DNA of 64,000 nucleotides from Sporosarcina sp. (GCF_029257255.1 NZ_JARICI010000014.1:31765-95764); one strand, 5' to 3'; counted from the first letter of the stretch, positions 39,444-50,783 are shown. Numbers and translations are program-made. Notes: a model not told the origin generated them from the letters alone.

Positions 39444-41117
39444 GTGAAATTTTTAAAACCACTTATCGCGACTAGTTTGGCAGCGCTCGTAGTAATGATC
39501 AGCTTCTCGCTGAATGCCGGAGCTGCGACAGTATGGCCACATGTTGACAATGTGGAGCCTACTAAGACATGGAAGATTTCATTTAATAAGCCTGTGGATC
39601 GGAAGACTGTTACTAATAAATCTATCTATATTACGGATTCGAAGGGTATTAAGCTTTCAAATGTAATTACCTTCAGTAATTCAGATGAAACGGTACAAAT
39701 CTTGCCGCCGTCAGGAAATTATCGTGCGGGAGAGACGTACACGATACATATTACGCCCGCTGTCGAAAATCGTGATGGCAAAGCGCTGAAAGAAGGCGTG
39801 ACGAAAACATTTACGATTGAGAAGGTTACATATGATTTGGCTAATGTGCAGACTGACGGGACGGTTTCGATTGTGCGGAAGTTTACTAGTTTTGAAGAAG
39901 CAGCCAGTCAGATGACGCAAAATCAGGCGGTATTGAAATCTGGAATGATTGTACATATGCCGTCCGGTTTAGTTTCTACGAAGTCCGCGAATGGAAGTTC
40001 ACTGACGATTCTTCATTCGGACAAGCTGTTAAAAAAGGAAGTTACGTATGTTGCGGCTGATACAGAGCTTCTGTATGTGAATTCAACTGATGCGTATGTA
40101 GAAGTAGAGCTGGCGGGGGTTAATTATTATATTACGCATGATAACAGCCGCTTGCTTCCTGGTCAGACAGTCAAAAAGCGTTCGTATTATTATACAGCGA
40201 ACGGCTCGCTCTTCCACTCGATTTATTCGCATAACGCGGGGAGTACAGGCGTTTATGAAGTCGGATTGGCACCACGATTCATGCAAGACGGCGTGCACTA
40301 TTACAGTACGGACGGCAGCCGTTTTACAAATGCAGCTGGGCAGCAAGTCGGCACGGCGCATCAATATTTCCAATACTTGCCGATGCGTAGCAAAACGCAA
40401 TATACGGCGGAAGAACTAGACGCTTATATTTTGGCAAGACTGCGACAATTGGAGCAGAATTCTTCAACTGCTATCTACAAAGATGCTTCTGTCAAAAGTA
40501 AATTGATTGGATTGGGTGCCGAATTAAAAAGAGTCGAGAAAGAATATCATGTCAATGCGCTGCATATTCTCGCACTTGCGCAGAATGAAAGTCAGTACGG
40601 CATGAGTGCCTATGCGCAGAAGTATAATAATATATTCGGGTTATATGTGACAGACGATAATCCTAGTAAAAAGGAATTTACAACGGTCAATCACAACATT
40701 GAAGAATTAGTCAACGTGTTTTTGAATCGAAACTACCTGCCGCCAACAGGTGGATATGCAAACGGGACAAACTTTGGCAATAAAGCAGTTGGCGTGAATG
40801 TGAAATATGCTTCCGATCCGTATTGGGGAGCAAAAAATGCGGGACATATGTACAGGATTGATCGGATGATGGGTGGCAGGGAGCTCGCCAATCAAGCTAA
40901 GATCGGTTTAACGAATATAAATGAAATTTCCTTGAAATTCCGTCGAGATCCAAGTACGAGTCAGCAATATGCGTACAGTTATCCTAAATCCGGCATGCCT
41001 ATGATTATTCTGGATGATCAATTAAAAGAAGCGCCATGGATTAAAGTGCGTTCAGATTATGTGCCGTATGATGAGTTGTTTGTACATGGGAGCTATGTAG
41101 GCCGTTTAGAATGGTAA
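39444..41117 (+). CDS. Secreted N-acetylglucosaminidase with N-terminal SbsA_Ig-like domain
   Basis: KTWKISFNKPVDRKTVTNKSIYITDSKGIKLSN (Ig-like); glucosaminidase region EYHVNALHILALAQNESQYGMSAYAQKYNNIFGLYVTDDNP. Confidence 0.85.
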   Translation: MKFLKPLIATSLAALVVMISFSLNAGAATVWPHVDNVEPTKTWKISFNKPVDRKTVTNKSIYITDSKGIKLSNVITFSNSDETVQILPPSGNYRAGETYTIHITPAVENRDGKALKEGVTKTFTIEKVTYDLANVQTDGTVSIVRKFTSFEEAASQMTQNQAVLKSGMIVHMPSGLVSTKSANGSSLTILHSDKLLKKEVTYVAADTELLYVNSTDAYVEVELAGVNYYITHDNSRLLPGQTVKKRSYYYTANGSLFHSIYSHNAGSTGVYEVGLAPRFMQDGVHYYSTDGSRFTNAAGQQVGTAHQYFQYLPMRSKTQYTAEELDAYILARLRQLEQNSSTAIYKDASVKSKLIGLGAELKRVEKEYHVNALHILALAQNESQYGMSAYAQKYNNIFGLYVTDDNPSKKEFTTVNHNIEELVNVFLNRNYLPPTGGYANGTNFGNKAVGVNVKYASDPYWGAKNAGHMYRIDRMMGGRELANQAKIGLTNINEISLKFRRDPSTSQQYAYSYPKSGMPMIILDDQLKEAPWIKVRSDYVPYDELFVHGSYVGRLEW

Positions 41118-41141
41118 AGTGAAAACGAGGAGACAGAAGCA

Positions 41142-41501
41142 ATGTCCAATGAAGAGATAGTAATAGAGATTGATAAAGTCACCTCAGGTAAAAATAATGT
41201 GATTTCATTTGAACGCAAAGGGAAGCAGATTGATCAGCCGCCTCTACGGTTAAAGGCTAATTCTGTTTCTTCGAAATACAAGTATCATCACCATTTTGAC
41301 CAGGCAGATTTAGCGCGGCTGCAGAATCAGTATCCATCAATTTATCCGAATCGTTACGAATCAGGTATTGACGACTGGGCAGCTGTGATGAAAACGGCTT
41401 TCCGTAAACTGATTGAGTCGGGACAGTTGGATCGGGCGTATAGGCTAGACGGACGTGATGTAGAAGTGAAATATGTCTGGATCACTGAAAATAAACACTA
41501 A
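41142..41501 (+). CDS. Hypothetical protein
   Basis: 119-aa ORF with RBS (GAGGAGA), directly downstream of glucosaminidase. Confidence 0.6.
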   Translation: MSNEEIVIEIDKVTSGKNNVISFERKGKQIDQPPLRLKANSVSSKYKYHHHFDQADLARLQNQYPSIYPNRYESGIDDWAAVMKTAFRKLIESGQLDRAYRLDGRDVEVKYVWITENKH

Positions 41502-42072
41502 CGGAGTGGTCATTGGACGTCAGAAATGATGTTCAATGACAGCTCTTTTTGCCAAATCGCCACTTTCCACATTGGAAAAACCGATAGAGCTGAATCGTTT
41601 CGAAGATTTATCCTCTTACGTGAAAGAAAGTACAGAACAATTTAAAGACGGTATGCAGCTACATTATACTGTTGAAAGTGAAAATGGTTTCAATGAAAGT
41701 ATTCATACTGCCGCATAAGAGCAGGCGCTGACTCGGCAAGTGAAAGAAATTGCATCAGACTGAAACAGGGTGTATTGGCTTCATTCGTCATTACCAATTA
41801 ATATCCGCTAAAGGATACCTTTAAAAGCTCTAAAACGGCTTTTGCGGTATCCTTTTTTTAATGAAGTCAATTGCATACCGGATCTGCTAGATTGAACTAG
41901 TTTAATATGAAAATACATTGAGTATTTATTCGCTCCATTCTGAATACATTTAATTAGTTCTAAAGTATCTATATGTAGTGACGAGTGGTGTCTTTATGTG
42001 TATAATTATTTTATTCCTAACTGATTTATTTGAACTAATCTACAGCGTTAGGCAAGAAAGAGGGATACATCG

Positions 42073-43767
42073 ATGAAGGCGAAAATTCGTTTTAAAAGTG
42101 TGAAAAGCAGACTATTGGCGGCTTTTACAGTCGTTATTTTATTAGTGGCTGGATTAGGTACTTATACCGTGATGTCATTAAAAACGGTAAACAATAAAAC
42201 AAAACAGATTATAGAGCATGACACTCAATTAATGGCAATTGAACTGAGGTTATCGTCTAATATGACCGGCCGCATGTCTGCTGTTCGAGCCTATCTCCTG
42301 TGGGGGGATGAGTCCTATAAGGATAGTTTTACCTACATGGCAGATCAGGTTTCGGAACTTCAAGAAGAAGCAAAAGCTATAGGGGTTTCAGAGGAATTTA
42401 ACGAGCTTTCAGAACGGACGCTGATATGGAGCAAGAAAATTACTCATGATGTTCTGAACGTATATGAAAGCGGTCAGAAGCGTGCTGCTATTCAGAATTT
42501 AGATAAATTATCTCTTGAAAGCAGAGAGTTGATAGAAGAATATAATCGTGTGGCAACAAACCGTGAAATAGAAACCGGGAAAAATGGAGCGAAAGTGATT
42601 GAAACCGGTAAAACGGCACTTTTGTGGACGATCGTTGTCACGCTATTGGTGGCAGTCATCAGTATAATAGCTGCGCTTATCACATCGAATGTTGTGACTA
42701 AGCCTATTCATCACGTGATGACACGAATGAAAATAATTGCGAATGGTGATTTGAGTCAAGAGCCTCTGGAAGTCAGGTCGCATGATGAAGTAGGTCAACT
42801 GGCAGAATCAATGAATGACATGAGCGCGAATATCCGGACAATGCTGAACGAAATTGACGGAGTATCCAGTTCTGTGTCAGGACACAGCGAAGAACTCACT
42901 CAATCTTCATCCGAAGTAAATACTGCCACGGCTCAAATTGCAGCGACGATGCAGGAACTGACTTCAGGTATTGAAAGTGAAGCGAATACAGCGAGCGAAC
43001 TTGCGGTGTATATGGAGGAGTTTACAGCCAAGGTAGAAGAGGCGAACCAGAAAGGTGAAGCGGTTAAGCATTCATCAGAAAACGTTCTGTCACAAACAAC
43101 AACAGGGGCAGAGTTGATGAAAACATCGTCTGAACAAATGAAGAAGATTGATGGCATTGTTCAAGATGCAGTGGTGAAAATTAAAGGATTGGATTTACAG
43201 ACTCAGGAAATATCCAAACTGGTCGTGGTCATCAAAGATATCGCCGATCAGACCAATTTATTGGCATTGAATGCGGCAATTGAAGCAGCACGGGCAGGCG
43301 AGCACGGCAAAGGATTTGCGGTTGTCGCTGATGAAGTTAGAAATCTGGCGGAACAAGTGGCGGTATCGGTTAAAGACATCACCGACATTGTCGGCAATAT
43401 TCAACTGGAATCAGGTAGTGTGGCGTCATCACTGGAGAGCGGTTATGCAGAAGTAGAAAAAGGAACAGTTCAGCTGCAGACGACGAGTCAGACATTTGCG
43501 GAGATCAGTGACTCGGTGAATGAAGTCGGAGAATTTATTACCGTTATGTCGACAAATCTTTCGGAAATATCAAATGGCAGTGAGAAAATGAGTAAGTCGA
43601 TCGAAGAGATTGCAGCCATTGCTGAAGAATCTGCGGCTGGCGTGGAACAAACATCCGCTGCTTCGCAACAGACCAGCAGCTCGATGGAAGAAGTCGCCGG
43701 AAGTTCCGCTCAATTAGCGCATCTGGCAGAGGATTTAAGTAAACTGGTTCGGAAGTTTACGTTATAA
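42073..43767 (+). CDS. Methyl-accepting chemotaxis protein
   Basis: 4HB sensor, HAMP, signalling tip [40 protein letters not shown]. Confidence 0.95.
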   Translation: MKAKIRFKSVKSRLLAAFTVVILLVAGLGTYTVMSLKTVNNKTKQIIEHDTQLMAIELRLSSNMTGRMSAVRAYLLWGDESYKDSFTYMADQVSELQEEAKAIGVSEEFNELSERTLIWSKKITHDVLNVYESGQKRAAIQNLDKLSLESRELIEEYNRVATNREIETGKNGAKVIETGKTALLWTIVVTLLVAVISIIAALITSNVVTKPIHHVMTRMKIIANGDLSQEPLEVRSHDEVGQLAESMNDMSANIRTMLNEIDGVSSSVSGHSEELTQSSSEVNTATAQIAATMQELTSGIESEANTASELAVYMEEFTAKVEEANQKGEAVKHSSENVLSQTTTGAELMKTSSEQMKKIDGIVQDAVVKIKGLDLQTQEISKLVVVIKDIADQTNLLALNAAIEAARAGEHGKGFAVVADEVRNLAEQVAVSVKDITDIVGNIQLESGSVASSLESGYAEVEKGTVQLQTTSQTFAEISDSVNEVGEFITVMSTNLSEISNGSEKMSKSIEEIAAIAEESAAGVEQTSAASQQTSSSMEEVAGSSAQLAHLAEDLSKLVRKFTL

Positions 43768-43796
43768 AGAAGAGCAAATGTTCATAGAGTATGAAA

Positions 43797-43833
43797 TGGC
43801 CCTGTTAACTATTATAGTTGCAGGGCTTTTTTG
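43797..43833 (+). terminator. MCP terminator
   Basis: GGCCCTGttaactattatagttgCAGGGCTTTTTT. Confidence 0.75.
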
Positions 43834-43840
43834 AATGAAC

Positions 43841-43880
43841 GGATAGTTTGGTGCGGTGGCGGATAGTTTGTACAATAGGA
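43841..43880. repeat. Two-unit ~20-bp repeat related to the 55.7 kb array core
   Basis: GGATAGTTTGGTGCGGTGGC / GGATAGTTTGTACAATAGGA. Confidence 0.5.
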
Positions 43881-43982
43881 TCCTACTTGTTCTTGATTTT
43901 ATTAAGAAGAAGAGAGATAAAATAAGTAACTAACTTCATCCTGAAACGTCTATAATGATGGAAAGAAGGGAGACACCCATTC

Positions 43983-44408
43983 ATGAAAATAATAAAAATT
44001 TTATTGACCCTAGTTATTGTGCTTGCAGCGGTCGGATACGGCATCTTCTATTTCGGCAGTAAACTCGCTGCAGATGAAGTGATGGGGCAAGTGGAAGCGG
44101 AGCTGGAAAGCACTGGCCAGCTGGATGCGATCAAGCAAGAAGTGAAAAATGATCCCGAACTGCAGTCGTTTATTGCAGAGGGAAGCACGATAGATGACCG
44201 GAATCTGCCGTTTAAAACCAAAGATCAGGCAGTACGCGTATTGATTAAAAAGTTCAGCGTCAGTGAACTGGCAGAACTACAGGGGAAAATGAAGAGTGGC
44301 ATGACATCGGATGAAAAGCAGGCGCTGCTTGCAAAGTATGAAAGTAGATTATCGGAAGACGAGTTGCTGGCATTGAAAGTTCTGGCTTATAAAGAATTTG
44401 GAAATTGA
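43983..44408 (+). CDS. Small membrane-anchored hypothetical protein
   Basis: N-terminal TM and acidic helical domain; RBS GAAGGGAG. Confidence 0.7.
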   Translation: MKIIKILLTLVIVLAAVGYGIFYFGSKLAADEVMGQVEAELESTGQLDAIKQEVKNDPELQSFIAEGSTIDDRNLPFKTKDQAVRVLIKKFSVSELAELQGKMKSGMTSDEKQALLAKYESRLSEDELLALKVLAYKEFGN

Positions 44409-44472
44409 ATTGTGAAAGGTCCTTGGCGATTTTACCTGCCTGGGACCTTTTTATGTTTCCTTAAAATGCTGT

Positions 44473-45129
44473 TTATTTAATATAAAACTTGAGCTCCATA
44501 CCCGACACCTGATCTTCATACAGGTCGTCATACATAGCATTACTCTCGTACGAAATTTCCTGTTCGCTTGCTCCGTCATGTGTAGAACGGACATCTTTTT
44601 CAACTTCTGCCATGACGCGCTGCTTCAGCAAATATTCCTGCATATACGGGAAGATTTCAATGTCGAACTGATTTTCCCCGAAGTCACTGACTAGTTTCTT
44701 AATATCAGGATTGGTGGAAATTTGTTCGTGAATATCTTCAACGGCTTCTTCTGTTTCTTCTGGCGGCACGAAGTAGTTTTTCTCTTTTGCCAATAATGCC
44801 ATCGCATGAACTTCAATCAATGACTGCAGCTGCACATTGACATTATCGTATTGTGCCGCCTGCGAATCCCAATAGTTATTGGTTTTTTCTATCTCGTTGC
44901 TATTCTTTACATCTTCACTGCGGTTTCGTTCAATAAAAATTTTCTGCATAAGCGCATAAAATTCCATTTCATTTTTTGTGAAAGTTTTGCCTTCTATTTC
45001 AATCACCTTGTCACTGTCAACTGACTCTTTTTCTGTAGCGACAGGTTCGTCTTTCTTTTTTTGCTGATCATCGGAGCAACCCGTCAGCAATAATAGAATG
45101 GTTAATGACAGGTAGAACCACTTTCTCAT
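44473..45129 (-). CDS. Lipoprotein with SurA-N-like helical domain
   Basis: Lipobox LLTGCSD; IEGKTFTKNEMEFYALMQK..., end of nos cluster. Confidence 0.7.
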   Translation of the reverse strand: MRKWFYLSLTILLLLTGCSDDQQKKKDEPVATEKESVDSDKVIEIEGKTFTKNEMEFYALMQKIFIERNRSEDVKNSNEIEKTNNYWDSQAAQYDNVNVQLQSLIEVHAMALLAKEKNYFVPPEETEEAVEDIHEQISTNPDIKKLVSDFGENQFDIEIFPYMQEYLLKQRVMAEVEKDVRSTHDGASEQEISYESNAMYDDLYEDQVSGMELKFYIK

Positions 45130-45135
45130 AATTCA

Positions 45136-45495
45136 TCATCTCTCTTTGACATCGAATGTAATGAGTTCTTCTGCTTTATCGTCAGCGGACTCGGCTTTCA
45201 CATCTGCAATCCACTCGCCGCCCATGGGAAGTTCCACTTCACCTGAGTATGTGCCGTCGCCGTTTTCTATCAAATTCGCCTGCAGATGACCGTGATCCAT
45301 CTTTGCCATCTCTAGATCCGCAGTCACCGTCAGCCCATTGACCGCTTCTCCATCTTTCGTAATCGACACAGTCATCTCAGATGGTGTGCCATGCTCATAG
45401 ATAGGCGTCTGTTCTAATTGGATTGACAAATTTGCAGAACCGCATCCTGTGAGTAACAGTAAAATTATAGCCAATAAAAAGCCGTGCTTTTTCAA
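45136..45495 (-). CDS. YtkA/FixH-like lipoprotein
   Basis: Lipobox LLTGCGS; Ig-like YtkA pattern (MTVSITKDGEAVNGLTVTADLEMAKMDHGHLQANLIENGDGTYSGEVELPMGGEWIADV). Confidence 0.78.
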   Translation of the reverse strand: MKKHGFLLAIILLLLTGCGSANLSIQLEQTPIYEHGTPSEMTVSITKDGEAVNGLTVTADLEMAKMDHGHLQANLIENGDGTYSGEVELPMGGEWIADVKAESADDKAEELITFDVKER

Positions 45496-46160
45496 TTCTG
45501 TCCCTCCTTCATATGCTCATTGATAAATTCATCCACTGTATACTTTGTGAGTGTACCGTCTTCTAAAAATGCGACATGCGTACATATTTGCTTGATTTCC
45601 GATAAGTGATGCGAAGCCATCAAGATTGTTTTATCTTTCAGCGCCGAAATAATTTGGAGTATTTCTTCGCGTCCAATCGGATCGAGTCCGCTCGTAGGCT
45701 CATCTAAAATAATGATATCTGTATCATAATATAGAATGAGTGCGAGCCCAAGCCGCTGAAGCATTCCCTTAGAATATGTTCCGATTGAATCATGCCGCGC
45801 TTCATACAAGGATACAGAATGAAGAATTCTTTCCATTTCCTCCGTATCTGGTTTCTTATCTGCCAATGAAGCGAAGAAGCGCATATTCTCCATACCGGTC
45901 AGGTGTGGATAGAGCTGGAATTTCTCAGGCAGATAGGCGACATTCTTTTTCCAATCCTGCTTTTTATTCGAAATACCGCCGAGTGATATGGTTCCCTGTT
46001 TTATTGGAAGCAGACCGAGCAGCAGTTTGATGAGTGTGGATTTTCCGGCACCGTTACGCCCGACAAGTGCACAGCGCTCGTTTTGTTCTATATGCAGATG
46101 AACATCCTGCAGTACTTCTTTCCGGAAATAAGCGTAGTTGAGCGCATCGATATTAATCAT
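45492..46160 (-). CDS. nosF: NosF-like ABC transporter ATP-binding protein
   Basis: Walker [13 protein letters not shown], signature TYSKGMLQRLGLA; in nos cluster; start moved to MINIDALNY. Confidence 0.88.
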   Translation of the reverse strand: MINIDALNYAYFRKEVLQDVHLHIEQNERCALVGRNGAGKSTLIKLLLGLLPIKQGTISLGGISNKKQDWKKNVAYLPEKFQLYPHLTGMENMRFFASLADKKPDTEEMERILHSVSLYEARHDSIGTYSKGMLQRLGLALILYYDTDIIILDEPTSGLDPIGREEILQIISALKDKTILMASHHLSEIKQICTHVAFLEDGTLTKYTVDEFINEHMKEGQN

Positions 46161-46950
46161 TGTATGTCCCTCCATTTCTGAAAGCTGCAGTCAGCAAGAA
46201 CAGGATGACCGGCCAAAGAACCGCATTCAGCAACAGGAACACATTCATATCCATGAAGACGAATTTCTCCATGATCCGGGACATCTGATCCAATGAAAAC
46301 AGGCCGAAACTGGTTTCCAGATAGAATCGCATCGTGTGCACTGGATCCAGGAAATAGAGCCAGGAGAAAAACCGGATATTTGCTGTTGTAACGATCGGCA
46401 GGAAATAAAGGAACATCAGATCATATAAAAACACGATGAAAAACCACACCAGAATATTCGCACCGACAAGCTGCATTTTCGTACTTGCTGCAGTTCCAAG
46501 CAAGATTCCGAGCTGATTGAAAATCAGCAGGAAAATAGCCATCACCAGTATGAAATACAGGAAGCTTAAGACGTGAAACTCTAGAAAAAACTTCATGAAA
46601 ATCGCCAGGATCAGATAAGAGCTCAGGAACAATCCAATGAGTACGAGCTGAATTGACAGCGACTTTTTAAAGAGGAAAGACCAGTGAGATTCTTTCTTCG
46701 TCAGTAATATCATCGACGTCTTCAGTTCTTTCTCCTGAAAAATGGAGAAAGAGGAAAGGAACATTGCAAATAACGGAAGCAAATAAATATTCATATCGAA
46801 TACCGATAAAAGCATCGCCTCAAACCCAAGATCAGCAGGGAAGTTACGGGCTTCAGCAATCAGGAACAGTGAAGCGAGAATCAGCACGATCATGCCAAGC
46901 CAAAGTCCTTTTCCGCGAGTCTGTTCTAAAAATTCTTTCCATATATACAT
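46153..46950 (-). CDS. nosY: NosY-like ABC permease
   Basis: Six TM, between nosF and nosD. Confidence 0.85.
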   Translation of the reverse strand: MYIWKEFLEQTRGKGLWLGMIVLILASLFLIAEARNFPADLGFEAMLLSVFDMNIYLLPLFAMFLSSFSIFQEKELKTSMILLTKKESHWSFLFKKSLSIQLVLIGLFLSSYLILAIFMKFFLEFHVLSFLYFILVMAIFLLIFNQLGILLGTAASTKMQLVGANILVWFFIVFLYDLMFLYFLPIVTTANIRFFSWLYFLDPVHTMRFYLETSFGLFSLDQMSRIMEKFVFMDMNVFLLLNAVLWPVILFLLTAAFRNGGTYND

Positions 46951-48254
46951 CAGTGCTTCACCATCCTTTTCCTGAAATAAAATGTTCCCCCGATCAGCGC
47001 TGCGGCAATAAGTCCTGCAATCGCTGTTAATCCGCGTCCCTGATATGTCTGCATCATCGGATATTTATCAAAGGCCATTACTTTTTGAGAAGCGAGCAGA
47101 CCATTCAGCTTCTCATAAATTAGAACAGCAGGGCTTGACAGGAACATATACGTCAGCTCATTTTCTTCCACCAACTTGTCGAGAGCAGAAGTGTATTCAA
47201 TCGGATCATCCCCGACGCCGTCGTTGTCCAAATCAATCAAAGGTGTGTCCCAGTGGTTCCCGACACCATTCTTGAACCATTCATTATTCGATTCGCCGCC
47301 AACTGTCAACGCATCGATGCGGTTTTTCCGGAAATGGTTCTTAAAGAATACATGTGCGGTGGAAGACGTCCACAGTTCGATGCCGATCTGATTTTGGAAA
47401 AAGTCGTTTCCTTCTATTGTATTACTTGTTGACTGCTCGAGGTAAAGTCCGCGTTGATTTAAATGAAATTCGTTGTTCAGCACATGGACATCGCGGCTTG
47501 TTTGGACGATCAGGCCAAATGAACGCGAACCCTGATTGAATGAAAACTTATTGTCTTCGAGTAAAATATGGTCAGAGTGCATGATTGCCGCACCTCCTGT
47601 GTTGCCGATGAAGCTGTTATTCTTGAATTCATTGAAATTGGAATACATATAATGCAGGCCGTATCGCGTTTCGGTCATCGTATTGCCCGTAATGACATTA
47701 TTATTTGAGTACTCCACGAAAATACCGTCCCGAGTTTTTTCAAAACGGCTGTCCTGAATGGTGTTATTACTGGACCGTGCGATCTGCACACCGTTTCCCT
47801 GATTACCGAGAGATTCTACACCATGGCCGATGACATGACTGTTTTTGATTAGCGTATCAGTAGTTTTATTCAAATAAATACCGTGATAGCTGTCTGAAAT
47901 CGTCAAGTTTTGAAGCGTCGTACCGTTTGCCATGACGCGAATTCCTGCATATTCTTCTTCGGAGCTCCGACTCATTCCGCTGCCTTCGATCTGCAGCTGG
48001 TCCAGTACAGTACTTTCACTTCTTATCTCAATGACATTGCCGGTATGGTCACCTTTGATGACGGTTTTACTTGAACCTTTTAAGGTCAAGGGTTTGCTGA
48101 TGACGACATTGCCTTCATACTCTTTGCCTTCTAGCTGAAGTGTGCCATCCGCGGGCGTTGCATTGATTAACTCCTGCAGCGAGTTTGCTGAAGCGGCTGC
48201 CGGCAGCATTACAACTGTGAAAATACCGAGAAATATAAGGGAAAGCTGCTTCAT
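46950..48254 (-). CDS. nosD: NosD copper-insertion/maturation protein (parallel beta-helix)
   Basis: Repeated CASH/beta-helix motifs (NTIQDSRFEKTRDGIFVEYSNNNVITGNTMTETRYGLHYMYSN). Confidence 0.93.
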   Translation of the reverse strand: MKQLSLIFLGIFTVVMLPAAASANSLQELINATPADGTLQLEGKEYEGNVVISKPLTLKGSSKTVIKGDHTGNVIEIRSESTVLDQLQIEGSGMSRSSEEEYAGIRVMANGTTLQNLTISDSYHGIYLNKTTDTLIKNSHVIGHGVESLGNQGNGVQIARSSNNTIQDSRFEKTRDGIFVEYSNNNVITGNTMTETRYGLHYMYSNFNEFKNNSFIGNTGGAAIMHSDHILLEDNKFSFNQGSRSFGLIVQTSRDVHVLNNEFHLNQRGLYLEQSTSNTIEGNDFFQNQIGIELWTSSTAHVFFKNHFRKNRIDALTVGGESNNEWFKNGVGNHWDTPLIDLDNDGVGDDPIEYTSALDKLVEENELTYMFLSSPAVLIYEKLNGLLASQKVMAFDKYPMMQTYQGRGLTAIAGLIAAALIGGTFYFRKRMVKH

Positions 48255-48817
48255 TTTCTCACCCTGTCATTCCACAGACAGTAAACCATTAACAGAAAAG
48301 CAATCGCGAGCATATAGCCGCCCCAGGTAAAATAACTGGTCGTAATAAAGTTTGCAATGACGTTATCACCGATGATCGGAGGAACGAAAGGTGCGAGCTC
48401 GATTGGTGCTTTCGGATCCAAATTAGTTCCAAAATCTTTCAGCCATCTTTTCATATCCCACAGCCCTGCAGCTCCTCCGATTGCAAAGATACCCAACAGT
48501 ACATATAGAAAGATCTTTCTTCGAAGCAATGCAACTAAGAGGGTAAGTACAGCTAAGCCTAGCACGAGATATGGCATTACTTTCAGTTCGGGGAAAGATT
48601 CGTTACTGAATTCTTTCATTCCGATATAGTGATTCAATCCGTTTACGATGTCAATGTCACCTGCAAGTGTTGTAGGATAGACGATAATATCAAGACCTTC
48701 AGGATATTGAGGGGCATAGAATTTCATTCCCCACCAGGGTACCAGCATTGTGAAGGCGATAATAAGGGAGCACGCAAGCAATATAATCATTGATTGTTTG
48801 GTAAGTCGTTGTTTCAT
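48251..48817 (-). CDS. Membrane protein of Gram-positive nos cluster
   Basis: Four TM; between nosZ and nosD as in Bacillus/Geobacillus-type nos loci. Confidence 0.75.
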   Translation of the reverse strand: MKQRLTKQSMIILLACSLIIAFTMLVPWWGMKFYAPQYPEGLDIIVYPTTLAGDIDIVNGLNHYIGMKEFSNESFPELKVMPYLVLGLAVLTLLVALLRRKIFLYVLLGIFAIGGAAGLWDMKRWLKDFGTNLDPKAPIELAPFVPPIIGDNVIANFITTSYFTWGGYMLAIAFLLMVYCLWNDRVRK

Positions 48818-48893
48818 GGTGCACCTCCTGAATCTTAAAAATGTGAAGAAAGGAAATGCCTCTCTTCACATTTTAAGTGCGGTATAACTCTTC

Positions 48894-50774
48894 TTACTTC
48901 GGTTCGACGAGCAGGTAACCGCTCATTTCCTGATGGAGTGCGGAACAGAAGTTTGTACAGTAGATAGGGTAGACGCCTGCTTTATCTGCAGTGAATTCCA
49001 GTGTGTTCGTCTGTCCCGGCTGTACCTCAAAGTTTAGATTATAGTCGTTGATTCCAAAACCATGTGTAATATCTTGATCCAAGTCAATGTTGGTCATATG
49101 GAAGAATACTTTGTCTCCCTGTTTAACGCTGACAGCATCCTGACGCTCTGCACTGGCATCGAAAATGAATTTCGAACGCATGGCGATTCCGTAAATGTGA
49201 ACTTCATTGCCTTTACGTTCAATTCTTGCATCTTCCTGCTTCCAGACAGAGTTCTCACGGTCTTCATCTTTTTCATAAACTTTAATCGGATTGATCTTAT
49301 CGCGGTGGATGATTTGCGCATAGTGCGGCTCAGGATCCACTGGAACAGCCATAATATGTTCCATTTTCTCACCGGAAATATCGATTAGATCCATTGATTC
49401 CGGATGTGAAGGTCCGACTGACAAGAAGTTATCCTTGGCAATTTTATTGAGCGCAACGAGCCATTTTCCGTCTGGTGATACAGTGTCACCTTCAGTTGCT
49501 GACGCGTGACCGGGGGAGAAGTAAGAAGGTGTACGGTCAATTACTTCGCCTGATTCAATATTCCATTTGACTACTTCAGATGAAATGAACATAGTATTGA
49601 ATGCATTTCCACGGTCGTCAAACTGCGTATGCAAAGGTCCGAGTGCTCCTGGAGGATCCACTTCTTTTTCCATGACATCTTCATAGCCTAAAACTGGAAT
49701 GCCGAAAGTCTCTTCTTTAAAGTTTTCTTTTTCAATTGCTTCGAATGCTTTCTCGAATGAAAATACAGTCATCATTGGAGCCAATTTACCGGCTGCAATG
49801 AAACGTGTACCATCAGGAGTTACGTCCACGCCGTGTGGTGACTTAGCAACAGGAACTGCGAAAATGGCACCTTTTACATCGCGCGGGTCAATCATAGTAG
49901 TCCCTTTGATGTCGTTTCCTGCACCTGCTTTCACCGCTTCCTCAAGCTTTTTCCAGTTCATCATGACGATATAGTCGCGGTCATGCTGAGATGCATTGAT
50001 TTCCTGGTTTGTTGTTGCAAATTCTGTGTTGTACGTTGTCATGACAATCCAGTCACTGGACATCTTTTTACCTGCGTCAGAAAGGTCATAAGACCAAGGT
50101 GGCAGGACAACCTGGTATGCCAGATCAAATTTCTTCTTTTCGCGGTCGAAAGTCGTCATGGATACGACACCTTTGTATTCTTCTTCGTATTTATCAAGTG
50201 GAGCATATTCGTCACCGAGCGGACGTGCGAATCTTGTCGGCAATGCAATGTACTCTGTGTTTTCCGTTACGAATACCCCTGCGTGCGGACCACCCATATT
50301 CGGCAGTGACATAATGTCCGTTGTATGGAAGTTACTCAAATCGACTGCAGCGACCCGGTTATTCCCTACGTCGTTGGCGAACAGGAATTCACCGTCATAA
50401 TCACCGGCGGTTTCTGAAATAGCAGGGTGGTGGAAATCTCCCCATGTGTAGCCGCCCAGCATTTCTTTCGTTTTATCATCATATCCGTAACCTGTAGCGG
50501 GATCTGGTGTAAACACCGGAACGGTACGGATTTTTCTCATCGATGGAACACCGTAGACAAATAGTTGTCCGGAGTGGCCCCCGGAAGCCATCATATAATA
50601 CTCGTCCAATTCTCCGTAGGGAACGAATACTTTCTCTGCTTTGGACTTATTGGAAGAAGCATTTTCTTCCCCTTTGTTTAAATCGGCAAAGAAGACAAAT
50701 GCGATGAGAAGACCCAGGGCGATTCCTAAAACGCCTGATATAATACGTGCTGTTGTTCTGTTCATAAACTTCAC
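48894..50774 (-). CDS. nosZ: Nitrous-oxide reductase, clade II type with N-terminal membrane anchor
   Basis: GDFHHPAISETAGDYDGEFLFANDVGNNRVAAVDL; CuA motif YCTNFCSALHQEMSGYL; N-terminal MNRTTARIISGVLGIALGLLIAFVFFADL with no twin-arginine signal. Confidence 0.96.
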   Translation of the reverse strand: MKFMNRTTARIISGVLGIALGLLIAFVFFADLNKGEENASSNKSKAEKVFVPYGELDEYYMMASGGHSGQLFVYGVPSMRKIRTVPVFTPDPATGYGYDDKTKEMLGGYTWGDFHHPAISETAGDYDGEFLFANDVGNNRVAAVDLSNFHTTDIMSLPNMGGPHAGVFVTENTEYIALPTRFARPLGDEYAPLDKYEEEYKGVVSMTTFDREKKKFDLAYQVVLPPWSYDLSDAGKKMSSDWIVMTTYNTEFATTNQEINASQHDRDYIVMMNWKKLEEAVKAGAGNDIKGTTMIDPRDVKGAIFAVPVAKSPHGVDVTPDGTRFIAAGKLAPMMTVFSFEKAFEAIEKENFKEETFGIPVLGYEDVMEKEVDPPGALGPLHTQFDDRGNAFNTMFISSEVVKWNIESGEVIDRTPSYFSPGHASATEGDTVSPDGKWLVALNKIAKDNFLSVGPSHPESMDLIDISGEKMEHIMAVPVDPEPHYAQIIHRDKINPIKVYEKDEDRENSVWKQEDARIERKGNEVHIYGIAMRSKFIFDASAERQDAVSVKQGDKVFFHMTNIDLDQDITHGFGINDYNLNFEVQPGQTNTLEFTADKAGVYPIYCTNFCSALHQEMSGYLLVEPK

Positions 50775-50783
50775 CTCATTTCA

